DNA from: Alkaliphilus hydrothermalis
GTDB taxonomy: Bacteria; Bacillota; Clostridia; Peptostreptococcales; Natronincolaceae
Direction of reading: 5' to 3'
Assembly: GCF_016908555.1 (NCBI RefSeq)
Contig: NZ_JAFBEE010000009.1
Coordinates: 54,098 to 118,097, forward strand
DNA length: 64,000 nucleotides
The notes beneath the pieces were generated by a model, which was not told where the DNA came from, did not search any database, and was given only the letters and a program-made list of their open reading frames with translations. Shown piece after piece: positions 33,177 to 42,267 of this stretch (its first letter is position 1; every line of letters begins with the position of its first letter). The position numbers and the translations under genes were made by a program.

Positions 33177-34572
33177 TAAGAAGATTATTCATTTAATTGT
33201 TTTTACTTGTCTATTGTTTTTTAGTATTATTGCATATCTTACCTACTTTCAAATCTTTCAAGCCAAAACCATAGTGGGGAATACCTACAATAGAAGACAA
33301 TGGCAACGGGAGGAAATGACCCTAAGGGGAAATATCTACGACCGCAATGGCGTTCTTTTGGCAGAAACCTTTGATGGAGAAGAAGGATACACACGGAAAT
33401 ATCCCTACAACAGGCTATACAGCCATCTAGTAGGTTATAGCCATAGACAATATGGTCGGGCTGGAGTTGAGGATTTTTACAATGAAGAATTGATGGGTCT
33501 TTCTGATGGAAGGACTGTAAATAAAATTATTGAGCGAATCACCAATGACACCATTAAAGGAAATCATCTATATTTAACCCTAAATCATCAGCTACAGGTG
33601 AAGGCTGAGGCTCTATTGACGGGTAAAAGGGGTTCGATTGTTGCTCTAGATCCTGCCACTGGGGAGATTTTAGCAATGGTTAGTAAACCAGATTTTAATC
33701 CCAATAGATTGGTGGAGGATTGGGACGATTTGGTGAATGATGAGGGCAGTCCTTTACTCAATAGGGGCTTATCAGGGCTTTATCCCCCAGGCTCAACATA
33801 TAAGACAGTTATAACGGCTGGGATTTTAGAATCGGGAGATGTTGATCCTCAGTATGACTGTGTTGGCAGCATTACGATTGATGGATATACCCTTTCGGAC
33901 TATGATAAAAGTGGTCATGGGCCATTGGATTTAAGGAAGTCCCTAGTGGTATCATGTAATACGAATTTTGCCCGTATGGGGGTTGAGCTAGGGGATGAAA
34001 AGATTATGGAGATTTCCCGTCGCTTTCTCTTGGATGGAGATCTAAGGGGGGATTTTCCTATAACTAAAAGTCTATTCCCCTATAAGGGAAATATGGAGCC
34101 TACAGAGTTGGCGGCTGTATCAATAGGGCAGGGAAAACTTTTAGTGACCCCCCTACATATGGCGTTGGTGGCAGGGGTTTTTGCCAATGGTGGTGTCATG
34201 AAGGAGCCGAGGGTTTTGAAGGAGATTGAAACGCCAGAGGGGAGAGGGTCTGAGGCTGAGGAGAGCGAGGCAATAGATATTGTGGAAGCTTCTATTGCCA
34301 ACCAAGTGAAGGACATGATGGTGGCGGCTGTGAATGAAGGAACAGGAAAAAATGCGAGGATCAAAGGGGTGTCAGTGGCTGGTAAAACAGGAACGGCTGA
34401 AAATGATAGTGGAGCCAGTCATGCGTGGTTTATAGGATTTGCCCCTGCTGATAAACCTAAAATAGCAATAGCTGTGGTGTTGGAGAAGGAAGGTAAGACG
34501 GGTGGTGCAGCGGCAGCTCCTATTGCAAGAGAACTAATGAAGGAAGCGTTGAGGAGAGGTGTTTTAAATTGA
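33142..34572 (+). CDS. Class B penicillin-binding protein (PbpA-like transpeptidase)
   Basis: Up to 476 residues. An N-terminal membrane helix precedes a non-catalytic region and the transpeptidase domain with PPGSTYK (SxxK), SCN and GKTGTAE (KTG). The ATG at 33142 lies inside the FtsW gene and has no good ribosome site; AGAGGAGG at 33145 better serves TTG 33163, giving an N-terminus MEANDKK. It cross-links glycan strands made by the preceding SEDS protein. The end overlaps sua5 by four bases (TTGA), indicating translational coupling. Confidence 0.92.
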   Translation: MERRLPSLEANDKKIIHLIVFTCLLFFSIIAYLTYFQIFQAKTIVGNTYNRRQWQREEMTLRGNIYDRNGVLLAETFDGEEGYTRKYPYNRLYSHLVGYSHRQYGRAGVEDFYNEELMGLSDGRTVNKIIERITNDTIKGNHLYLTLNHQLQVKAEALLTGKRGSIVALDPATGEILAMVSKPDFNPNRLVEDWDDLVNDEGSPLLNRGLSGLYPPGSTYKTVITAGILESGDVDPQYDCVGSITIDGYTLSDYDKSGHGPLDLRKSLVVSCNTNFARMGVELGDEKIMEISRRFLLDGDLRGDFPITKSLFPYKGNMEPTELAAVSIGQGKLLVTPLHMALVAGVFANGGVMKEPRVLKEIETPEGRGSEAEESEAIDIVEASIANQVKDMMVAAVNEGTGKNARIKGVSVAGKTGTAENDSGASHAWFIGFAPADKPKIAIAVVLEKEGKTGGAAAAPIARELMKEALRRGVLN

Positions 34573-35621
34573 TCGATACAAGGATACTAGAGGTAGATCC
34601 CTCTAGTATAAAGGAAGAAATACTAGCAGAAGGTAGCAAAATTTTAAAGAATGGGGGAACGGTGGCTTTTCCTACTGAGACAGTATATGGACTAGGGGCA
34701 AATGGATTGGACCCCAATGCAGTGAAAAAGATTTTTATAGCAAAGGGTAGACCAGCTGATAATCCGTTAATATTACATATAGCAAATCCTCAAGATGTGG
34801 AGCCCTTGGTTATGGAAATCCCAGAGGTGGCAATAAAATTAATGGAAACCTTTTGGCCTGGTCCCCTTACGCTACTGATGAAAAAAAGTAGCATTGTACC
34901 AAAGGAAACCACAGGGGGATTAGATACTGTAGGGATTAGAATACCCCAACATCCCATTGCCAGAAAACTAATAGAAGGGGCTGGAGTCCCTGTAGCAGCC
35001 CCCAGTGCCAATGTTTCTGGGAAGCCAAGTCCAACAAAGGCAGAGCATGTGATCAAGGACTTAACAGGAAAGGTGGATGCCATCGTTGCTGGAGGTAATA
35101 GTGACGTAGGGGTTGAATCGACGGTGTTGGATTTGACGGTAGAGCCTCCAACTATTTTACGACCAGGGGGAATTACTAAAGAGATGCTGGAGATGATTCT
35201 TCCAGAGGTAGCTATAGACCCTGCTTTAGAGGACAAAAACTTTACAATGAGCCCAAAGTCCCCAGGGATGAAGTATACCCACTATGCCCCAAAGGCTGAT
35301 GTGACCATTATCAAAGGACAATTAGATAAAGTTGTCGATGAAATGATGGCAGTACAAAAGAAGTGCCAATCTGAAGGAAGGGTGATTGGGGTTATTTGTA
35401 CTGATGAGACTGAAAAGTTTTTTGGAAATCATTTAGTGAAATCAATGGGAAGTCGAAGTAATCCAAAGGAGATTGCGGCGAACCTTTTCAGGATTCTACG
35501 GGAGTTTGACGAAACTGATGTGGAAGTAATCATAGCTGAGGCTGTTGAAGAAACAGGACTGGGACAAGCAATTATGAACCGTCTGATGAAGGCGGCAGGA
35601 CATCGGGTGTTGGAGGTTTGA
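34569..35621 (+). CDS. sua5: L-threonylcarbamoyladenylate synthase, Sua5 type
   Basis: 350 residues. A YrdC domain (about 15-205) contains FPTETVYGLGANG, KGRPADNPL and the nucleotide-binding SANVSGKPSPT. A C-terminal Sua5 domain follows after the linker SPGMKYTHYAP. It makes threonylcarbamoyl-AMP from threonine, bicarbonate and ATP for the t6A modification of tRNAs reading ANN codons. The start is TTG 34569, sharing TTGA with the PBP stop. The ywlE and rpiB neighbours follow the Bacillus ywlC-ywlE-ywlF order. Confidence 0.95.
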   Translation: MIDTRILEVDPSSIKEEILAEGSKILKNGGTVAFPTETVYGLGANGLDPNAVKKIFIAKGRPADNPLILHIANPQDVEPLVMEIPEVAIKLMETFWPGPLTLLMKKSSIVPKETTGGLDTVGIRIPQHPIARKLIEGAGVPVAAPSANVSGKPSPTKAEHVIKDLTGKVDAIVAGGNSDVGVESTVLDLTVEPPTILRPGGITKEMLEMILPEVAIDPALEDKNFTMSPKSPGMKYTHYAPKADVTIIKGQLDKVVDEMMAVQKKCQSEGRVIGVICTDETEKFFGNHLVKSMGSRSNPKEIAANLFRILREFDETDVEVIIAEAVEETGLGQAIMNRLMKAAGHRVLEV

Positions 35622-35724
35622 TGTTGGTAATGGTGTAGATATTGGGGATAAAACATATATTTTTTATTAGAAATGTGGATAATATTAAAGGTTTAGATTG
35701 AAGGAAAAATGGTGGTGATACAAT

Positions 35725-36207
35725 ATGAAGAAAATTCTATTGGTGTGTACTGGTAATACCTGTCGTAGTAGTATGGCAGAGGCTATTTTAAAGCAGTTGA
35801 TTAATGATAGAAAAGAAGTTTTTGGAGATATTGAAATTTCATCTGCTGGAACCTATGCAATGGAGGGGGGCAAGGCTTCTCCCCAAGCAATTGTTGTAAT
35901 GGAGGAGTGGGGGTTATCTCTAGAGGAACATCGATCAACCCCTATCACAAAGAAATTAGTGGAGGAGGCAGATTTAATCCTTACCATGACCATGAATCAT
36001 AAGAGGGCATTACTGTATATGTTGCCAGATGCAGAGGAAAAAGTCTTTACCCTAAAAGAATTTACAGAAGAAGAGATTCCAATAGATATGAGGGCTTCCT
36101 TAGATATATCAGACCCTTTTGGGCAACCGGTGGAGGTTTATCGAAATTGTGCTGAGGAAATAAAGGAATGTTTATTGAAGTTATTAGTAAAATTAAAAAA
36201 GAATTAA
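35725..36207 (+). CDS. ywlE: Low-molecular-weight protein arginine phosphatase (YwlE-like)
   Basis: 160 residues of the LMW phosphatase fold. The P-loop is VCTGNTCRSS with nucleophile C8; the Thr in CTGNTCR is the residue that favours phosphoarginine over phosphotyrosine in YwlE. The general acid is in ISDPFG. It would reverse McsB-type arginine phosphorylation. The position after sua5 and before rpiB matches Bacillus. Confidence 0.88.
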   Translation: MKKILLVCTGNTCRSSMAEAILKQLINDRKEVFGDIEISSAGTYAMEGGKASPQAIVVMEEWGLSLEEHRSTPITKKLVEEADLILTMTMNHKRALLYMLPDAEEKVFTLKEFTEEEIPIDMRASLDISDPFGQPVEVYRNCAEEIKECLLKLLVKLKKN

Positions 36208-36386
36208 TAAAAAGCCAACCCCAAAGCCAAACTAAAAGCTAGAAAACAATCACGATCAAAGTACGATAAAAGCACAAATAAAAAAATACCTTATGACATA
36301 AAATAACATAAAATAATTAAAGGGTTTTTAAAAAAAACGTAGAATAGTATATAGGTTTGAGATTTTACTGGAAGGGATGTGTAATT

Positions 36387-36836
36387 ATGAAAATTGCGAT
36401 AGGTAGTGATCATGGTGGATTTGAACTGAAGGAAATCATAAAAAGTCATTTATCAAAGAAGGGGATTGAGATAAAGGATTTTGGCGCTGATTCTACAGAT
36501 TCCTGCGACTATCCTCATTTTGCTGAAGCAGTGGGGGAAGCAGTGGCAGAGGGATCTTATGAAAAGGGTATTCTTATATGTGGCACGGGAGTAGGTATTT
36601 CAATAGCTGCCAACAAGGTGCCAGGGGTTAGATGTGCTTTAGTAAGTGATTGTTTTACAGCTGAAGCAACTCGCCAACACAATGATTCAAACATCTTGGC
36701 CTTAGGTGGTAGAGTGGTTGGTCAAGGGTTAGCTCTTAAAATAGTAGATACATGGCTAGGGGCAGAGTACGAAGGTGGAAGACATCAACGTCGTGTGGAT
36801 TTAATAACTGATATTGAAAAGAAGTATAGTAAGTAG
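36387..36836 (+). CDS. rpiB: Ribose-5-phosphate isomerase B
   Basis: 149 residues beginning MKIAIGSDHGGFELK. The catalytic Cys is C65 in ICGTGVGISIAANK, and RQHNDSNIL supplies phosphate-binding His/Asn. It interconverts ribose 5-phosphate and ribulose 5-phosphate in the pentose phosphate pathway; some members also act on allose 6-phosphate. ATG 36387 is chosen over upstream in-frame codons because of the conserved N-terminus and the GGAAGGGA site. Confidence 0.95.
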   Translation: MKIAIGSDHGGFELKEIIKSHLSKKGIEIKDFGADSTDSCDYPHFAEAVGEAVAEGSYEKGILICGTGVGISIAANKVPGVRCALVSDCFTAEATRQHNDSNILALGGRVVGQGLALKIVDTWLGAEYEGGRHQRRVDLITDIEKKYSK

Positions 36837-36904
36837 GACTTTGTCTTTATGGAGTAAATTTTAATACTAAGTAGTAATCTTTTAATACTAAGGAGGATAT
36901 TTGA

Positions 36905-37534
36905 ATGAGTAAAGTAATTGTAATTGATCATCCACTACTTCAACATAAGTTAACCCTGTTGAGGGATAAGAATACTGGAACAAAGGATTTTAAGCAATTG
37001 GTAAAGGAAATGTCTATGTTGATGGGCTATGAAATCACTAGAGATCTTCCTTTAGAAGAAGTAGAAATCGAGACACCAGTATGCAAGACTAAGTCTAAGG
37101 CAATCGCAGGAAAGAAGCTAGGAATCGTACCTATTCTAAGAGCAGGTCTTGGAATGGTGGACGGAATCCTAGAGTTAATGCCTGCTGCTAAGGTAGGTCA
37201 TGTTGGTCTGTACAGAGACCCAGAAACTCTAGAGCCAGTAGAATACTACTGTAAGCTACCTACTGATGTTGAGGAAAGAGATTTAATCGTACTTGACCCA
37301 ATGTTAGCAACCGGTGGTTCAGCTATTGCAGCCATTAAATTCCTAAAGGACCGTGGAGCCACTAACATTAAGCTTGTTTGTATCATTGCTTCTCCAGAGG
37401 GTGTTGAAGCAGTACAAAAAGCCCATGCTGATGTAGATATTTACTTAGCTTCTATAGATGAAAAATTAAACGACCATGCCTATATCGTACCAGGTCTTGG
37501 GGATGCAGGAGACCGTTTATTCGGAACGAAGTAG
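36905..37534 (+). CDS. upp: Uracil phosphoribosyltransferase
   Basis: 209 residues. It converts uracil and PRPP to UMP in pyrimidine salvage. The PRPP loop DPMLATGGSAIAAI and the uracil-binding end YIVPGLGDAGDRLFGTK are canonical. An AAGGAGG site lies upstream. A clear terminator follows. Confidence 0.97.
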   Translation: MSKVIVIDHPLLQHKLTLLRDKNTGTKDFKQLVKEMSMLMGYEITRDLPLEEVEIETPVCKTKSKAIAGKKLGIVPILRAGLGMVDGILELMPAAKVGHVGLYRDPETLEPVEYYCKLPTDVEERDLIVLDPMLATGGSAIAAIKFLKDRGATNIKLVCIIASPEGVEAVQKAHADVDIYLASIDEKLNDHAYIVPGLGDAGDRLFGTK

Positions 37535-37557
37535 AATAAAAGAAAATGAAAGAATGT

Positions 37558-37598
37558 AAGCCAATCAGAGGGAATGATTCCTAGGGTTGGCTTTTTTT
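37558..37598 (+). terminator. Terminator after upp
   Basis: AAGCCAATC-AGG ... CCT-GGTTGGCTT stem followed by T residues. Confidence 0.9.
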
Positions 37599-37822
37599 AT
37601 ATACCAAATAAAAAATTAATATAAAGCTCCCCCCAAAAATACATCCCCTACCCGTATATATAAAATGAGGGTTTTTTCATGGCTTAAATCAAACCAAAGG
37701 CATTATATGTAAATTGGTAGATTTTTCTTAATTATTAAGTTTTCGTGACAACCAATACATTTTTTTAGAAGTATGTTAAAATGTAGGATAGTAGACTATA
37801 CTCAATTAAGGGGGAAAACGAT

Positions 37823-38263
37823 ATGCGCCCTTCCTGGGATCAATACTTTATGGAAATGGCAGAAGTAGTTAAAACTCGAGCTACATGCCTAAGAAGACAA
37901 GTAGGGGCTGTGATCGTCAAGGATAAAAGGATATTAGCCAGTGGCTACAATGGAGCACCCAGTGGATTAGCCCATTGTGCAGATACAGGATGCTTGAGGG
38001 AACAATTAAATATACCATCAGGTGAGCGACACGAACTTTGCCGTGGGATTCACGCAGAGCAAAATGCGATTATTCAAGCAGCTCTGCATGGAGTAAAGAT
38101 AGAAGGGGCAACCCTTTATGTAACGCTACAGCCCTGTGTACTTTGTTCTAAGATTATTATCAATGCTGGGATAGAAAAAGTTGTATTCAAAGGAAGTTAT
38201 CCTGATCAGTTTTCGGAAGGAATGTTACTGGAGGCTGGTGTGGAGTTAATAAAATTTGATTAA
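37823..38263 (+). CDS. Deoxycytidylate (dCMP) deaminase
   Basis: 146 residues of the zinc-dependent CDA fold. The zinc site and catalytic Glu are in GIHAEQNAI and LQPCVLCSK. It has the extra N-terminal Cys/His elements (CADTGCLRE) of the dCMP deaminase (ComEB) type. It converts dCMP to dUMP for thymidylate synthesis. GGGGGAAAA precedes the ATG. Confidence 0.92.
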   Translation: MRPSWDQYFMEMAEVVKTRATCLRRQVGAVIVKDKRILASGYNGAPSGLAHCADTGCLREQLNIPSGERHELCRGIHAEQNAIIQAALHGVKIEGATLYVTLQPCVLCSKIIINAGIEKVVFKGSYPDQFSEGMLLEAGVELIKFD

Positions 38264-38350
38264 GAAAACATAATAAAGAAAATATTGATTATTAGAAACC
38301 ATTGTTGTATGATGATGAATGATTAAATGTGATAAGCAAGGAGTGAAAAC

Positions 38351-39394
38351 ATGGAAAAATACATTATAGCTTTTCTAATTGCCTTGATGACTTCTTATAT
38401 ATTAACACCCTATGCCATTAAAATAGCCCATAGGATTGGTGCTATTGACGTACCAAAGGACAACCGTCGAGTGCATAAGACCCCAATTCCTCGTTTAGGT
38501 GGGTTGGCAATATTTAGTGCTTTTGTGATTACCTCTCTAGTCATGATCCCAGTTAATAAACAACTGGCAGGGATTTTGGTTGGCGCCTCCATGATTGTAT
38601 TGATAGGGATCATCGATGACGTAAAACAGATTTCCGCCAAGTACAAGCTAGTGGTGCAAATAGCAGCTGCGTTAGTGGTAATCTATAGTGGGGTTAGAAT
38701 AGAGTATTTCAGTAATCCTTTAAACAGAGGATTGATTAAAGTTGGTATTTATAGTGTTCCGATGACATTGTTTTGGATTGTGGGGATCACCAATGCAGTA
38801 AATCTAATTGATGGACTAGATGGATTGGCAGCAGGGGTATCTTCTATAGCCTCCATCACCTTAGCTGTGATCGCTTTCTCAAATGGACAGCCAGAGGCAG
38901 CGTTACTACTTTTAATATTAGCAGGTGGAGCGTTAGGTTTCTTGCCCCATAACTTTAACCCAGCCAAAATTTTCATGGGGGATACTGGTTCTTTATTAAT
39001 TGGTTTTGTACTGGCTACGGTTTCAGTGGCAGGAGTAATCAAGAGTGCTACGGTGATTGCTGTTGCAATTCCGGTGTTAGCCTTAGGAATACCAGTGTTC
39101 GATACAGCTTTTGCAATAGCAAGAAGATTGGTGAATAGAAGACCGATTATGGAGGCTGATAAGGGCCACCTACATCACAAACTATTAGATAGAGGGTTGA
39201 GCCAAAAGCAAACTGTACTGGTGCTGTATAGTATTAGCGGACTTTTGGGGGCCAGTGCGGTTTTCATATCCGATACCAACAGTAGAGTAGGAGCCTATAC
39301 GGTATTAACAGCTGTAGCTTGTATTATTCTATATGGTGCTTTAAGAATTGGGTTGGTAAAGAAGGTTGTAACGGAAGAAAAGGCAAAGATATAA
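38351..39394 (+). CDS. Undecaprenyl-phosphate sugar-1-phosphate transferase (TagO/WecA/MraY family)
   Basis: 347 residues, about ten membrane helices. Catalytic motifs are in order: GAIDVPKDNRRVHKTPIPRL (substrate loop), GIIDDVKQI, NLIDGLDGLAAG, FMGDTGSLL and HLHHKLLDRG. It starts undecaprenyl-linked glycopolymer or teichoic-acid-like synthesis by adding HexNAc-1-phosphate. Paired in this window with a UDP-GlcNAc 2-epimerase, as in Bacillus, which suggests ManNAc-containing linkage units. A strong terminator follows. Confidence 0.92.
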   Translation: MEKYIIAFLIALMTSYILTPYAIKIAHRIGAIDVPKDNRRVHKTPIPRLGGLAIFSAFVITSLVMIPVNKQLAGILVGASMIVLIGIIDDVKQISAKYKLVVQIAAALVVIYSGVRIEYFSNPLNRGLIKVGIYSVPMTLFWIVGITNAVNLIDGLDGLAAGVSSIASITLAVIAFSNGQPEAALLLLILAGGALGFLPHNFNPAKIFMGDTGSLLIGFVLATVSVAGVIKSATVIAVAIPVLALGIPVFDTAFAIARRLVNRRPIMEADKGHLHHKLLDRGLSQKQTVLVLYSISGLLGASAVFISDTNSRVGAYTVLTAVACIILYGALRIGLVKKVVTEEKAKI

Positions 39395-39404
39395 GTAAAA
39401 CACT

Positions 39405-39436
39405 AACCTATCTTATGATATAAGATAGGTTTTTTC
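39405..39436 (+). terminator. Terminator after the TagO-like gene
   Basis: AACCTATCTTAT-GAT-ATAAGATAGGTT perfect stem, then a T run. Confidence 0.92.
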
Positions 39437-39539
39437 TGCATTAGTCTTTTTTAACATGGCTTGATTTTGCCAATTAGTTAATATAGAATATAGTAGATTG
39501 TAAAAAAGTATTAATTTTCCGAACCAGAGGAGATGTTTT

Positions 39540-39965
39540 ATGAAAATTGCAGTGGTTGATGGTCAAGGTGGTGGATTGGGTAAATCCATTACCGAAAAGA
39601 TTAAAGCACAAATTAAAGCTACAAATATTGAAATCATTGCTTTAGGGACGAATTCTCTAGCCACCTCCAATATGATGAAGGCAGGGGCAAATTCTGGAGC
39701 TACAGGAGAAAATGCTATAAAAGTAATGAGTAGCAAAGTGGACGTAATTATAGGGCCAATAGCGATATTAATGGCTAATTCCATGATGGGGGAAATTACA
39801 TCAGTAATGGCTGAGGCGATTACCAGTAGTAATGCAAAAAAAATGCTTCTTCCCATCAATAGATGTGGTGTATACATAGCGGGAACTCAAGAGCTAAATA
39901 TGAGTCAAATGATGGATAGCATAGTAAAGGAAATACAACGGATGGTTACACCTAGTGATGATTAA
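39540..39965 (+). CDS. DUF3842 family protein
   Basis: 141 residues beginning MKIAVVDGQGGGLGK, a nucleotide-binding-like glycine-rich turn, then alternating strands and helices. The sequence matches a small clostridial family of unknown function. It is soluble with no signal peptide. AGAGGAGATG precedes the ATG. It stands alone between two terminators. Confidence 0.8.
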   Translation: MKIAVVDGQGGGLGKSITEKIKAQIKATNIEIIALGTNSLATSNMMKAGANSGATGENAIKVMSSKVDVIIGPIAILMANSMMGEITSVMAEAITSSNAKKMLLPINRCGVYIAGTQELNMSQMMDSIVKEIQRMVTPSDD

Positions 39966-40000
39966 AACAAGTCTATACCAAGGGTATGGACTTGTTTTTT
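39964..40000 (+). terminator. Terminator after the DUF3842 gene
   Basis: AAAACAAGTC-ATACC-AAGG-GTAT-GACTTGTTTT with a T run. Confidence 0.92.
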
Positions 40001-40189
40001 AAGAAACAAAACTAAAAGTAGGTCTTATTTACGTACTATTATTAACCTTAAATGCTTAAAGTGTTGTAAGTATGTTAAGGGTTTTGATTATTTCTATGTA
40101 TAAAATGAAAAAAATTAATTTAATTACTACATATTGATTGAAAACTTTGGGAAAAATCAATAGTGGGATAAACTAGGAGGAATAGATAA

Positions 40190-41314
40190 ATGAAGAGATT
40201 AAAGGTAATGTCCATATTTGGCACCAGGCCAGAAGCCATTAAAATGGCGCCATTGGTGAAAAGACTTGAAAAAGAAGAAGAGATCGAATCGGTTGTATGT
40301 GTTACTGCTCAACATAGGGAAATGTTGGATATGGTTTTGCAAATTTTTGACATAAAGCCCCAGTATGACTTAAATCTAATGAAACATGGTCAGACGATCT
40401 CAGACATTACAGTAGGGGTGTTAAAGGGCTTAGAGGGAGTCTTGGCTGAAGCGAAGCCGGATATCGTTTTAGTGCATGGGGATACCTCCACTACCTTTGT
40501 CGGGGCATTAGCAGCCTTTTATCAGAAAATCAAAATAGGTCATATGGAGGCAGGGTTGAGGACTGATAACATATATTCACCCTATCCAGAGGAAATGAAT
40601 AGAAGGCTTACGACGACACTAACTAACTTCCACTTTGCGCCTACAAAAGGTAATTATGAAAATTTAATAAAAAATGGTGTTTCCCACGATGAAATACATA
40701 TAGTTGGTAATACTGTAATAGATGCATTGCTTCAAGTAGTACAGGATGATTATCGCTTTGAAGAAGAAATATTAAACCAAATTGATTACAAGTCCAAAAA
40801 AGTAATTGCCATGACCTGCCATAGAAGAGAAAACTGGGGAAAGCCCATGGAAAATATTTTTAGAGCAGTGAGAGGAATTGTGGAAAGAAATCGAGAAGTA
40901 GAGGTGGTTTTTCCCGTTCATATGAACCCAGCTATTAGAAAATTAGCACAAGAAATCCTTGGAGGGGTAGAAGGAATCCATTTACTAGAACCTTTGGAGT
41001 ATATGGCATTTGCCAACCTATTAAACAAAGTTGATATAATTGTAACAGACTCTGGAGGGATACAGGAAGAAGCTCCAGCCCTTGGTAAACCAATAGTTGT
41101 AGTGAGAACGGAAACAGAAAGACCAGAAGCGGTTGATGCAGGAACTGTCAAAGTTGTAGGGGTGGAAGAAGAGGATATTGTCAGAGAAGTTGAAATATTA
41201 TTAAAAGATTCAGCAGCCTATGAGGCTATGGCAAATGCAGTAAATCCCTATGGTGATGGAAAGACCTGTGATAGAATAGTCGATGTACTGTTGAACTATC
41301 ATAAAAATAATTAA
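40190..41314 (+). CDS. wecB: UDP-N-acetylglucosamine 2-epimerase, non-hydrolysing
   Basis: 374 residues, GT-B fold. It interconverts UDP-GlcNAc and UDP-ManNAc for wall glycopolymers. Family landmarks: FGTRPEAIKMAPL, HMEAGLRTDNIYSPYPEEMN, TCHRRENWG and DSGGIQEEAP. The equivalent Bacillus gene is mnaA. ACTAGGAGGAA precedes the ATG. It lies just upstream of the ATPase operon, separated by about 310 bases. Confidence 0.96.
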   Translation: MKRLKVMSIFGTRPEAIKMAPLVKRLEKEEEIESVVCVTAQHREMLDMVLQIFDIKPQYDLNLMKHGQTISDITVGVLKGLEGVLAEAKPDIVLVHGDTSTTFVGALAAFYQKIKIGHMEAGLRTDNIYSPYPEEMNRRLTTTLTNFHFAPTKGNYENLIKNGVSHDEIHIVGNTVIDALLQVVQDDYRFEEEILNQIDYKSKKVIAMTCHRRENWGKPMENIFRAVRGIVERNREVEVVFPVHMNPAIRKLAQEILGGVEGIHLLEPLEYMAFANLLNKVDIIVTDSGGIQEEAPALGKPIVVVRTETERPEAVDAGTVKVVGVEEEDIVREVEILLKDSAAYEAMANAVNPYGDGKTCDRIVDVLLNYHKNN

Positions 41315-41626
41315 AATAGAGAAAATTATGAAAAATGATACAAAAATACTACGTTAAATCACTTAGAGTTAAAACATTAACAAGAGATTCTAAATTAAAA
41401 AACATAAAGCAAAATAGTGTTTTTTAAAAGGATTTTGTAATTCTGTGTCGAATACTATATGACGTAGTAAACACCTGACGTAAGTGATTTCTGCATAATA
41501 TAATACTGTATACAATATGTGCATAAAATTTAAGTTAACCTGCAAATATTGATAATGTTTTAACGAGATTAATGTAGGAGGTTATCGTTATGAGGTGGGT
41601 TAGTAAGCTTCGAAAAGGAGAAGGAT
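41315..41626. other. Leader region of the ATPase operon
   Basis: AT-rich sequence with GTATACAATATGTGCATAAAAT at its centre but no consensus promoter that I can defend. Near its end, AGGAGG precedes an ATG at 41590 that opens a short overlapping frame. Confidence 0.45.
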
Positions 41627-41736
41627 ATGGCAAAGAAAAGTCATCCATTACAAAATCTAGCTCTGATCAGTCATATTGGACTGATGATGCTATTGCCTAT
41701 TTTAGGTGGCTTATATTTAGGGCGATGGCTAGATGA
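41590..41736 (+). other. Short overlapping ORF at the head of the atp operon (48 codons)
   Basis: ATG 41590 has TAGGAGGTTATCGTT, a near-perfect ribosome site, and opens a 48-residue frame (MRWVSKLRKGEGYGKEK...) that overlaps the first 110 bases of the AtpZ-like gene in another frame. The peptide has no recognisable family. It could serve translational coupling or be a chance frame. Confidence 0.35.
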
Positions 41737-41854
41737 TAAGTTTAAAACCGAATCCATATTTTTGTTTATTTTTATTATACTCGGAATAATTTCATCATTT
41801 GCAAATTTATTTAGAGTGGCAATGAAGAATGTTTCAAAAAAAGGACGTGATTAA
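41627..41854 (+). CDS. AtpZ-like ATP synthase accessory protein
   Basis: 75 residues, two membrane helices with GGLYLGRWLDDKF between them, the hallmark of the small AtpZ/AtpI family at the head of atp operons. AAAAGGAGAAGG precedes the ATG. These proteins help c-ring assembly or magnesium handling; the precise role is unsettled. The gene is followed by a second accessory protein two bases later. Confidence 0.85.
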   Translation: MAKKSHPLQNLALISHIGLMMLLPILGGLYLGRWLDDKFKTESIFLFIFIILGIISSFANLFRVAMKNVSKKGRD

Positions 41855-41856
41855 AT

Positions 41857-42264
41857 GTGCAAGTAAAAAATAGTCAGTTTATTATTATTATTAAAGAGGT
41901 GTTTATTCTAATAGGCATCATATCTGTTGCATGTTTAGTTATTTTAAACAATCCTAAATCCTTTATATTAGGGCTAGTTTTTGGTGGAATAACAAGTGTC
42001 CTAAATTTTAGACTGTTATATTTAACATTAAGTAGAGCAGTTCATATGTTACCACATAATGCTGAGAGATACGCAGCCAGTAATTACTTAGTTAGATATG
42101 TTATTACCGGAATAGTCTTATTTGTTGCTGTAAGGGCTAATCACATTAACGTGTATGGCGTAGTAACAGGCTTGTTTTTATTAAAATTGGTAATTCTAAG
42201 AAATGAGTTATTGAATAAAAAACTAATAAAAGACATTTTAAAGAGAAAGGAGGAGGAGGTATAA
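41857..42264 (+). CDS. atpI: ATP synthase subunit I
   Basis: 135 residues with four hydrophobic segments, starting at GTG 41857. LGLVFGGITSVLNFRLLYLT and the overall helix pattern match ATP_synt_I. The family acts as chaperone for c-ring assembly, notably in sodium ATPases. It is cotranscribed with and immediately followed by atpB, with AAAGGAGGAGG at the end of this gene serving atpB. Confidence 0.85.
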   Translation: MQVKNSQFIIIIKEVFILIGIISVACLVILNNPKSFILGLVFGGITSVLNFRLLYLTLSRAVHMLPHNAERYAASNYLVRYVITGIVLFVAVRANHINVYGVVTGLFLLKLVILRNELLNKKLIKDILKRKEEEV

Positions 42265-42267
42265 ATT

